A stretch of DNA of 5,963 nt from Deltaproteobacteria bacterium (GTDB taxonomy: Bacteria; Desulfobacterota; Syntrophia; Syntrophales; UBA2210). Positions 1 through 5,875 of this stretch are shown here, one piece after another; positions within the stretch are counted from its first letter, which is position 1; every line of letters begins with the position of its first letter. Under the pieces are notes generated by a model that did no database searches, was not told where the DNA came from, and was given only the letters and a program-made list of their open reading frames with translations. The stretch is from NCBI GenBank assembly GCA_030603465.1, contig JAUVXT010000165.1, forward strand, positions 1 to 5,963, given 5' to 3'. The translations under genes and the position numbers were made by a program.

Positions 1-224
1 GCTCGCCTTTTAAGCTCACCTGTTTTGTGAAGTTTCAGATAAGCCGGTTCAAAACCGGGACCCGTATTGCCGGATTTTTTAAACATAGTTGTTGTTTTAT
101 TACCAGAAGCTTCTGTCTTAAAGCAATCAAAGAAGATTAAAGATAGCCCTGCTTTGAAACATAGTTTGGCCGTGTTTTTCAGAAAATTTCTTCGTGTAAA
201 TATTTTAAGAAAAAAAGATTTCAT
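1..224 (-). CDS. Tat-exported PflX-like (COG1313) radical SAM protein, N-terminal part, runs off the left edge
   Basis: The frame opens at ATG 224-222 and stays open to base 1 (74 codons plus two bases). The N-terminus contains TRRNFLK (residues 10-16), a near-perfect twin-arginine consensus. A moderately hydrophobic stretch follows (about 21-35), so export of the folded protein across the inner membrane is predicted. From about residue 60 the sequence PAYLKLHKTGELKRR resembles the segment that, in COG1313 proteins related to pyruvate-formate-lyase activase, precedes the cysteine-rich and radical SAM regions; those lie outside the window. The family assignment is from memory of that segment and no CxxxCxxC motif is visible. 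The start overlaps the stop of the upstream membrane-protein gene as ATGA, with GGGGAGG a few bases ahead, so translational coupling is likely. It could alternatively be another Tat-exported Fe-S protein. Confidence 0.7.
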   Translation of the reverse strand, partial: MKSFFLKIFTRRNFLKNTAKLCFKAGLSLIFFDCFKTEASGNKTTTMFKKSGNTGPGFEPAYLKLHKTGELKRR

Positions 225-2530
225 TTTTTACCTCCCCATAGATGCCGGTCGGGCTGGGTGGTTATGACAATGAAGCTTGTCAATTTTAGCAGCCCCACCG
301 TTATGCAGGTACCGGTAAGACCAAGAACAGGCAAAAGCACAACAGCGCCTGCAATTCCTCCAAACCACCCGCCAAGCAGGTCGGAAGCATAGAGTAACCC
401 GGCTGTCTTGCTTAAACTTCTGCTATTCCTTAGATATATCTTGTTTGCCAGAGGAAATTGAGAACCGATTAAGAGTCCGCAGATAAATGAAATGACTAAA
501 AACAGGATCCTGGGAAAGAAGGATACGCCCGGACTGTCCAGACATGCATGGACGGCAAGAAATATAAGGGGCAATCCGATAGAGAAACAGATTATTGCCA
601 GGTCAATTTTTATAAAAAGTTTAAGATCGTTTTTTATCCCTGCGAGCGCCCGTGTCACGAGCATCGCGCCCAGGGCAGCCCCCGCCATAAAAGATGCCAC
701 AAGAAGCCCGATCCATGAAAACACATATCCATAGATCGATTGAAATGTAAAGATTAGCATAAGGCTGAATATCATTCCGGCAAAACCTGTTGTCATAATG
801 GATAAGGGGATGCCTGCCCGGAGGAATTGTATGTTTTTTGATCGGAAAAAGAAAAAAAGAAGAAGAAAAATGACAAACAAAAGAACAATAGTTCTTAAGT
901 TTATCCTTTCAAATTGTCTGAAAAGCCGGCAAAGTGAAGGAGCAAAGAGTGCATTCCAATGGGCGATGCTGTAAAAGAGCCCCACGGGGTTGAAATCAGA
1001 ATTGATTTTCTGGCTGCTCCCTTCAATAAAACGAGAGAACCAGTCCTGCCATCCGTGATGCAGCTTTTTCTCAATATGCCAGGGAATAATAACATCTGAT
1101 TTGATGTTCCGCTGGTTCAATCTTTCTATGATCTGCACCCTGTCAATCGTTGAAATGTCCCGGGAATCTGATGAGAGGAAAAGATTCTTGCCATCACCGG
1201 GAATTACCCTGATATGAGAAAAGACACTTTTCAGAGTATTAAAGATACAGCCGTTCAGGTTTTTCAATTCTTCATTTAAGTAAGTTAAAGAACCGGGCAA
1301 GCCGAGGACAAGTATCCCCCCTTTATTCAGTCTTTTTTTTACAAGGGAAAAGAACTCTTTTGTAAAGAATCTATTGGCCTGTAAATTAGACGGCTCCAGA
1401 ATCCCTGTTAAAATCAAGTCGTATTTATTTTGTGTTGTTTTAAGTAACAGACGGCCATCGATATGTTTTATCTTTACTCTTCTATCATTCAATTCGGATT
1501 CAGTCAGGGGTGTGGGGAATTTTCTTAACAGGTCGAGGAGGAGCGGGTCCAGTTCCGCGTATTCAATCGTTTCTATCGATGGATGTTTTAATGCCTCATT
1601 TATTATACCGCCTGCCCCCCCACTCAAGATGAGGAGTTTTGAGGGCTCAGGATGGGCGAGAAGCGGAAGATGAACAAATTCTTCAATAAATGGTATGTCC
1701 GGCACAGGCGTTATAATATTCGGGACACCGTCCTGAAAGAAGATATATTGTCCCTGGTTTTCTATAACGCAGATATTGCCGTATTGGGAGTTCTGGTAAT
1801 GGATGACATTGTGGTTTTTCCATTGCGCCCTGATCGAATAATTATGCACTTTGTCCGCCTGACCGGCAAAAACCAGATAACCGGAAAAAAAGATGAGCAC
1901 ACTCAGGATGACCAGGGTTGTTTTTTGAAACAGTCCGGTTTTCCAGTAAGGGGCAAGTAAAACGAGGCATACTGTAAAGTTCAACATGGCGAGCCATATG
2001 GATGCCTGAAATGAATTAAGATAGGGGATTAAAAGCCAGGTGCAGACAATTCCGCCGATAATTGTGCCCACTGTCTCATAAACATAAACCCTGCCGGCAG
2101 AAGATGCATCCCGGCCGGAAAACATGGAATAAATCCGGCAGCCGAAGGTAAATAATGCGCCGTGAAGAACGCTTACCGGTAAAAGTATAAGAAAAGAGGA
2201 ATAAAACATTGGTAAAAATCCGATACTTTCACCGATAGAAATGCCGATTATTCTTTTCAGGATGCGTGTCAGAAAAATTGCTACGAGTAAGGATAGAGAA
2301 AAAAGAATTGTAATAATTGTAAATGTTTCAACATTATTTCTGGATTTCTCGGCTTTCCTGCCAAGAAAGTAACATCCGAAGGCCTCAAGAATAAGCCAGT
2401 TGGCCAGAATAATGCCGATGCAAAGTTCGTTGCCTGAAAAAACAATGAGAAGTTCCCTTAAGAGGAATATCTCAGCAACCAGTCCGCTAAATCCCATAGC
2501 CAATATGGCTATACAAATGCGTTTTTTCAT
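221..2530 (-). CDS. Polytopic membrane protein with central spermidine-synthase-like domain
   Basis: This 769-residue protein has about seven hydrophobic segments (residues 5-222), a soluble domain (about 223-545) and about six or seven more hydrophobic segments (547-757). The soluble part follows the spermidine synthase order: QDGVPN near 266, EEFVHLPLLAHPEP at 283-296, the nucleotide-binding loop ILSGGAGG at 301-308, acidic ELDP at 326-329, IDGR at 357-360 and DLILTGILEPS at 371-381. In true aminopropyltransferases the last motif carries a catalytic Asp (V-D-S); here T375-G376 stands instead, so polyamine synthesis is doubtful. The family is commonly annotated as fused MFS/spermidine synthase; its substrate is unknown to me. 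The two membrane halves resemble each other. The start at 2530 places the first membrane segment right at the N-terminus, but no Shine-Dalgarno sequence is visible, only an A-rich run inside the direct repeat. The stop overlaps the next gene's start (ATGA). Confidence 0.85.
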   Translation of the reverse strand: MKKRICIAILAMGFSGLVAEIFLLRELLIVFSGNELCIGIILANWLILEAFGCYFLGRKAEKSRNNVETFTIITILFSLSLLVAIFLTRILKRIIGISIGESIGFLPMFYSSFLILLPVSVLHGALFTFGCRIYSMFSGRDASSAGRVYVYETVGTIIGGIVCTWLLIPYLNSFQASIWLAMLNFTVCLVLLAPYWKTGLFQKTTLVILSVLIFFSGYLVFAGQADKVHNYSIRAQWKNHNVIHYQNSQYGNICVIENQGQYIFFQDGVPNIITPVPDIPFIEEFVHLPLLAHPEPSKLLILSGGAGGIINEALKHPSIETIEYAELDPLLLDLLRKFPTPLTESELNDRRVKIKHIDGRLLLKTTQNKYDLILTGILEPSNLQANRFFTKEFFSLVKKRLNKGGILVLGLPGSLTYLNEELKNLNGCIFNTLKSVFSHIRVIPGDGKNLFLSSDSRDISTIDRVQIIERLNQRNIKSDVIIPWHIEKKLHHGWQDWFSRFIEGSSQKINSDFNPVGLFYSIAHWNALFAPSLCRLFRQFERINLRTIVLLFVIFLLLFFFFRSKNIQFLRAGIPLSIMTTGFAGMIFSLMLIFTFQSIYGYVFSWIGLLVASFMAGAALGAMLVTRALAGIKNDLKLFIKIDLAIICFSIGLPLIFLAVHACLDSPGVSFFPRILFLVISFICGLLIGSQFPLANKIYLRNSRSLSKTAGLLYASDLLGGWFGGIAGAVVLLPVLGLTGTCITVGLLKLTSFIVITTQPDRHLWGGKK

Positions 2531-2531
2531 T

Positions 2532-2566
2532 TTTTTTGCTTGCAGGCAAAAATGTTAATGCTTTCG
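2532..2566 (-). repeat. 35-bp palindrome-containing direct repeat, copy 1
   Basis: This copy matches 4001-4035 at 31 of 35 positions (mismatches at 2542, 2544, 2545 and 2554). It contains TTTTTGC (2533-2539) and GCAAAAA (2546-2552), a 7-bp stem with a six-base centre that can add one T-G pair. It lies directly against the start codon of the 769-residue membrane protein. Read on the minus strand it is upstream of that gene, just as copy 2 is upstream of the ATPase gene. Confidence 0.75.
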
Positions 2567-2589
2567 GTCCCGCTGCCCAGATGTCTGAG

Positions 2590-2712
2590 TCATGTCCTGT
2601 TTGTCCGGTTTGTGCCCAGTTCGCGAGCCAAAGCATAGTGTGTGCCGCGCCCTGTTTTCCCCATTTTCATCAGCACTCCCTTTGATATATTGCAATTAAA
2701 AATCTCAGAATG
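2590..2712 (-). pseudogene. Possible remnant of a winged-helix/regulator C-terminus, or a short leader ORF
   Basis: The minus strand is open after a stop at 2715-2713 and ends at TGA 2592-2590. Within it, ATG 2670-2668 begins a 26-codon ORF with GGGAG six bases upstream. The peptide contains KTGRGTHYALA, resembling the G(K)GRGTxYxL hairpin near the C-terminus of winged-helix domains in Fic-type and AlbA_2-type regulators (recalled pattern). The tail TNRTNRT comes from a 9-bp tandem (GTCCTGTTT/GTCCGGTTT on the plus strand, 2594-2611). Nothing upstream restores a complete domain, so a decayed 3' end is the simplest reading. A real upstream ORF of the 769-residue gene, whose start lies 60 bp further on, is the alternative. 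Confidence 0.3.
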
Positions 2713-2716
2713 TCAA
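2687..2716 (-). promoter_or_regulatory. Candidate sigma70 promoter toward the membrane protein gene
   Basis: On the minus strand there is a perfect -35 TTGACA (2716-2711), an 18-bp spacer and a weak -10 CAATAT (2692-2687; 3 of 6 positions including A2 and T6). It would transcribe the short ORF remnant and then the 769-residue gene. The -10 is poor, so this is a candidate only. Confidence 0.3.
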
Positions 2717-2795
2717 GGAATATCAACATAATGGTTCAAGGCGAAAGGATAACAGAACAGGGATAAAAGAGAAAGGCAAAAGGGAAAAGCAATTA

Positions 2796-3962
2796 TTATG
2801 GAAGTGCTCCCAGAAACTTGCCGGCCGGCATCACTCTGACTCTGCCGTTGAATGTATCAGCGCCCTCTTCACGTGTTATTTGATACAGGTAGGGGATTTT
2901 CAGTCTTTCGCCATAATAATTGAGTGCGGGATTCGGTGTCCGACTTGATGTCTTGCATTCTACGGCAAACCACGGCTTACCCTCAGCGGTAACCAGGAAA
3001 TCGACCTCTCTTTTTCCGGCATCTCTCAGGTAATGAAGGCCAATTCTGTAACCCTCCTGATCTTCAAGAGCATGTTTCATTTTTAGAAGATGACATGCCA
3101 CGAGATTCTCAAAACGTGCCCCCTCATCAGGCACTACAGACCAGTCCCAAAGATATACCTTTGCAGCTTTTTTAAGCGATCGTATGGATTTGTGGGTAAA
3201 TGGTGTCACACTAAAACAGTGATACAGGCGTTCAAGAATGGCCATCCAGTGGGATACAGCCCGATGGCTGACTTCAAGATCTTCCCGCAATGACTGAAGG
3301 GAAAGAAGACTGCCGATGCGATCTTCGAGCATGGACGCCAGCAGTTCCATTGAGGAGAGATCCCTGACGTTTTCAAGATCACGCACATCGTCTCTGAAAA
3401 AACGATCCAGTCGTTCTCGCTGCCATCTTCTCAACCCGCGCTTATTCTGCTTCAGGAAAGGCTCGGGAAAGGAACCGAACTGGAATAACAGAGACAACAG
3501 TTCCTGTTCTGTCCTGTTGGGAAATTCAATTTCTCTTCCAGGAACAAGGGTTGACGAGGTCTTTTGTAGTTCACCAACCGAAAAACCGTGCAAACGATGA
3601 GCGTGGTAACGTCCCTGCAGTGAATCTCCACCCTTGCGGTAAATATCCAATCGGGCGCTGCCCGTTATGATAAACCGGATTCGATCGCCGTGAGAATCAT
3701 ATTCCCCTTTGATCCAGCCTTTCCAGTTTTTATATTTATGAAGTTCATCAAATACTATGACGCTTTCAACCGCAGGCCACTGCGCGGCTAATATCTTCTT
3801 TCGATCTGCCCGGTTATCCCAGTTATAATACTGATGTTCTTCCCGTTCCAGAAAGGTTTTCGCCAGCGTTGTTTTACCAACCTGTCGGGGCCCGGAAACA
3901 AAGACCATCTTGTCTTCGAGGTCCCGGCGGACCGGTTCTTTGAGATATCGTGGTATTATCAT
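2796..3962 (-). CDS. COG1373-family AAA ATPase (AAA_14 + DUF4143)
   Basis: The protein has 388 residues, a normal length for this family. The N-terminal ATPase domain shows Walker A GPRQVGKT at 24-31, Walker B VIVFDELHK at 68-76 (D72, E73) and a sensor-1-like ITGSARLD at 99-106. A GSFPEPF motif (163-169) and a helical middle region follow. The C-terminal DUF4143 part contains REVDFLV (318-324) and AVECKTS (333-339). The D321...E335-x-K337 spacing is that of a PD-(D/E)xK nuclease-like core, which is typical of the family. It should be a soluble ATPase; its biological role is not established, and links to mobile DNA or toxin-antitoxin-like loci are only suspected. The gene ends with tandem TAA TAA. 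No strong Shine-Dalgarno precedes ATG 3962-3960. It stands alone between two direct repeats, divergent from the selenoprotein operon. Confidence 0.88.
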   Translation of the reverse strand: MIIPRYLKEPVRRDLEDKMVFVSGPRQVGKTTLAKTFLEREEHQYYNWDNRADRKKILAAQWPAVESVIVFDELHKYKNWKGWIKGEYDSHGDRIRFIITGSARLDIYRKGGDSLQGRYHAHRLHGFSVGELQKTSSTLVPGREIEFPNRTEQELLSLLFQFGSFPEPFLKQNKRGLRRWQRERLDRFFRDDVRDLENVRDLSSMELLASMLEDRIGSLLSLQSLREDLEVSHRAVSHWMAILERLYHCFSVTPFTHKSIRSLKKAAKVYLWDWSVVPDEGARFENLVACHLLKMKHALEDQEGYRIGLHYLRDAGKREVDFLVTAEGKPWFAVECKTSSRTPNPALNYYGERLKIPYLYQITREEGADTFNGRVRVMPAGKFLGALP

Positions 3963-3980
3963 GTGAGTTTATTTACCATA

Positions 3981-4010
3981 AAGCAAAAAAAAACACAATA
4001 TTTTTTGCTT
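3981..4010. repeat. Perfect 10-bp inverted repeat in the ATPase upstream region
   Basis: AAGCAAAAAA (3981-3990) is the exact reverse complement of TTTTTTGCTT (4001-4010), with a 10-base spacer. The right arm is also the left arm of the palindrome in repeat copy 2. Three AGCAAAA half-sites therefore crowd into about 40 bp just upstream of the ATPase start. This could be an autoregulatory operator or a pair of mutually exclusive hairpins; neither can be decided from sequence. Confidence 0.55.
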
Positions 4011-4035
4011 ACGAGCAAAAATATTAATGCTTTCG
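4001..4035 (-). repeat. 35-bp palindrome-containing direct repeat, copy 2
   Basis: This copy matches 2532-2566 at 31 of 35 positions. Its core is an 8-bp perfect palindrome, TTTTTGCT (4002-4009) and AGCAAAAA (4014-4021), around TACG. Allowing one bulged T, the stem extends with AATA (3997-4000) pairing TATT (4022-4025). It ends 38 bp upstream of the ATPase start codon, in the same orientation relative to the gene as copy 1. The base changes between copies keep the core pairing (T-A here, T-G in copy 1). Confidence 0.75.
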
Positions 4036-4056
4036 TAAAAGTCGAATTTCTACGGC

Positions 4057-4085
4057 TTTACAATGGCCGAGGTATCGCATATAAT
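4057..4085 (+). promoter_or_regulatory. Sigma70-type promoter for the selenoprotein operon
   Basis: TTTACA (4057-4062, 5 of 6 to TTGACA), a 17-bp spacer and a perfect TATAAT (4080-4085). Transcription would start near 4092, giving a leader of about 68 nt before the ATG at 4160. The leader shows no recognisable riboswitch or attenuator. Confidence 0.6.
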
Positions 4086-4159
4086 ATTTCTGGATTTTCT
4101 GTGCGGGGATAACGTGCGGTACTTTACGATAAAAGGATGTTACAGGCGGGAGGCGTTTC

Positions 4160-5497
4160 ATGGGCAAAAATCTGGTAATCGTGGGAGGAGGCGCCGGCGG
4201 GCCATCGACGGCCGCCGAGGCGAAAAGGAGAGATCCCTCTTTGAATGTAACCATTCTGGAGCGGGGTGATTTTGTATCATTTGCCGCCTGACCGATGCCC
4301 TATTACATCGGCGATGTAATAAAGGATGAAAAGAGGCTGGTGGCGCGGACGCCGGAAAAGTTTGCGGAGACGGGGATAAATGTAAGATTACACACACCCG
4401 TAGAAGAGATCGATACCGGGAAAGCGAAAGTGTGCCTGCAGAATGGAGAAAAACTCCCCTATGATACGCTGGTCTTTGGAACGGGCGCCGTGGTCAACAT
4501 GCCCGACATCCCCGGTATTGATGAAGAGGGTGTTTTTGTCCTGAGGAACCTCAGGGACGCGATCGATATAAAGACCTATATAAAAGAGAAGGGGTGCAAA
4601 AAGGCGGTCATCGTGGGCGCCGGTTTTATTGCCATGGAAATGAGCGAGGCCCTTTCCGCAATCGGCATGGATACACAGATCGTCTATCGGGGCAAGTTAC
4701 CCGCGAGCAGGTGGGACAGTGAATTCGGTGCTATTGTCCTGGAGGAGCTTGAAAAAAATCATGTATCCTTTATTCCGGGGAAACAGCTTCAGTCTATTGA
4801 GAAGAGTCCGAACGGCCGGTTGCGTTTGTTTACAAATGGCGGTGAATTTGAGGGAGATATTATACTGCTGGCTCTCGGTGTAAAGCCCGATTCCCGCATG
4901 GCTGTGCAGGCGGGATGCAAACCGGGCGAGACGGGCGCCGTCGGTGTCGATCATTATCAGAAGACTTCGCGGGATGGCATATACGCGGTGGGGGACTGTT
5001 GTGAGGTTTATCACCGGATCAGTAAAAAATGGGTGCATGTTCCCCTGGGGGATATTGCCAATAAACAGGGACGCGTTGCCGGGCGTAATATCGGGGGCAT
5101 TCCTGCCAGATTTGCGGGGATTGTGGGGGCACAGTCTTTTAAGGTCTTCGATCTGGAACTGGGTGCCACGGGTCTCGATGAAGGTGCCGCGAAGAAAGCC
5201 GGTTTTGATCCGGCAAGTGTCATCGTCTGGGGGTCTCCCGTTGCCGGTTCGCTGAATTTAAGGAAAGAGAAACTGGGGATTAAGTTCGTCGCCGATAAAA
5301 AATCCGGGAAACTCTTGGGCGCTCAGGCGATAGGAAATTCGGGAGCCGTCGGCAGAATCAATACACTCTCCGCCTGCCTCTGGTCAGGAATGGATCTGGA
5401 TGAGATAGGTTTCATGGATCTTGCCTACGCGCCGCCCTTCGGTGGATCGTGGGATCTTATCCACATAGGGGCGCAGGTTTTACGGAAGAAGATGTAG
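4160..5497 (+). CDS. Selenocysteine-containing CoA-disulfide reductase / NADH oxidase-family flavoprotein (TGA codon 44 = Sec)
   Basis: This cytosolic FAD/NAD(P)H-dependent disulfide oxidoreductase family reduces CoA disulfide, polysulfide/persulfide or oxygen through one redox cysteine; the substrate here is unknown. Translation from ATG 4160, six bases after GGGAGG, gives 445 residues, normal for the family. Residues 1-43 hold the FAD Rossmann motif VGGGAGG (8-14) and acidic E34. Codon 44 is TGA (4289-4291), flanked by SFAA and PMPYY, so it aligns with the catalytic Cys of SFxxCGxPYY (Cys43 in the S. aureus enzyme). The same frame continues with the NAD(P) motif VGAGFIAMEMSEA (152-164), the FAD motif GIYAVGDC (273-280) and a C-terminal dimerisation domain ending in LAYAPPF (422-428). 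There is no fused rhodanese domain. A SECIS-like hairpin follows the TGA. A call starting at 4295 would lack the active site. A nonsense mutation is the alternative but fits poorly. Confidence 0.88.
4289..4325 (+). promoter_or_regulatory. UGA(Sec) codon with bacterial SECIS-like stem-loop
   Basis: TATTACATC (4301-4309) pairs perfectly with GATGTAATA (4313-4321) around the apical loop GGC (4310-4312). CC 4299-4300 can add two pairs with GG 4324-4325 across an AA bulge. Eighteen bases separate the UGA from the apical loop, and the loop starts with G. Both fit the known bacterial SECIS rules (loop about 16-37 nt after UGA, G in the first two loop positions), the element that recruits SelB with Sec-tRNA. 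A competing 6-bp stem, CCGATG 4292-4297 with CATCGG 4306-4311, has no G at the start of its loop. Confidence 0.75.
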
Positions 5498-5525
5498 GGA
5501 AAAATCGTTCGGGGGGAGTAAGGTG

Positions 5526-5819
5526 ATGGCCTGTTGTTATTGCTATAGCTGCAAAAAGGAACTGGATATCGACGCGAAAGTGGGGAGGTTGGAAGCCTGC
5601 CCCTTCTGCGGAAGAGATCTCCATGTATGCTATAATTGTCTATTCTACAGCCCTTCGGCCTATAATGCCTGTCATGAGCCCCAGGCGGAGAGGGTGGTTG
5701 ACAAAGACCGGAGCAATTTCTGCGATTACTTTACCTTCAGTAATTCCGCATCGGTGGAACAAAACGGAGATAAAGAACGGGATGCCAGGGGAAAGCTGGA
5801 GTCTCTTTTTAAAAAGTGA
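5526..5819 (+). CDS. Small cysteine-rich zinc-ribbon-like protein
   Basis: This 97-residue protein has three CxxC pairs (C6/C9, C25/C28 as CPFCGRDL, C35/C38 as CYNC) plus C49 and C66, enough ligands for two zinc or Fe-S sites. The segment CHEPQAERVVDKDRSNFCDYF (49-69) looks like a strongly conserved family signature that I associate with short uncharacterised proteins of Desulfobacterota. The last 25 or so residues are charged and probably disordered. No signal peptide or membrane segment is seen, so it should be cytosolic. ATG 5526 is preferred because GGGGAG (5513-5518) lies seven bases upstream; the adjacent GTG 5523 is in frame and would add one Met. It begins 28 bp after the selenoprotein gene with no terminator between, so the two are probably one operon. 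Function unknown. Confidence 0.85.
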   Translation: MACCYCYSCKKELDIDAKVGRLEACPFCGRDLHVCYNCLFYSPSAYNACHEPQAERVVDKDRSNFCDYFTFSNSASVEQNGDKERDARGKLESLFKK

Positions 5820-5875
5820 GAAATGTCGGTTCCCCGGATTTGCTATATCTACAAGTTAGGGGTAAACTGTGTATT

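Noticed and set aside
67..267. Plus-strand 66-codon frame at the left edge
   Set aside because: It lies opposite the Tat/radical SAM start and the membrane protein end, both of which have clear signals.
2796..3962. ATPase gene as an IS element transposase/helper ATPase
   Set aside because: The Walker motifs with GSFPEPF and a DUF4143 C-terminus match COG1373, not IstB; no transposase gene or terminal inverted repeats were found.
4001..4021. Repeat palindrome as a rho-independent terminator
   Set aside because: Stems are AT-rich and lie upstream of gene starts rather than after gene ends; there is no GC-rich stem followed by a U-tract on the relevant strand.
4092..4159. Possible riboswitch in the selenoprotein operon leader
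   Set aside because: Only about 68 nt from the predicted transcript start to ATG, with no known aptamer core or terminator/anti-terminator pair seen.
4289..4291. TGA as an ordinary nonsense mutation or sequencing error making a pseudogene
   Set aside because: The codon sits exactly at the redox Cys position, a SECIS-like hairpin follows at the right distance, and the rest of the 445-codon frame is intact.
4289..4291. TGA read as tryptophan under an alternative genetic code
   Set aside because: TGA ends the 769-aa gene and the zinc-ribbon gene at sensible places, Trp is encoded by TGG throughout, and Trp would not fit the active-site position.
4024..4397. Minus-strand open frames over the start of the selenoprotein gene
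   Set aside because: Low-complexity products opposite a recognisable enzyme; they are shadows of it.
4295..5497. A separate 400-aa gene starting at ATG 4295
   Set aside because: No ribosome-binding site precedes it; it lacks the FAD Rossmann motif and active site that are encoded in the same frame just upstream.
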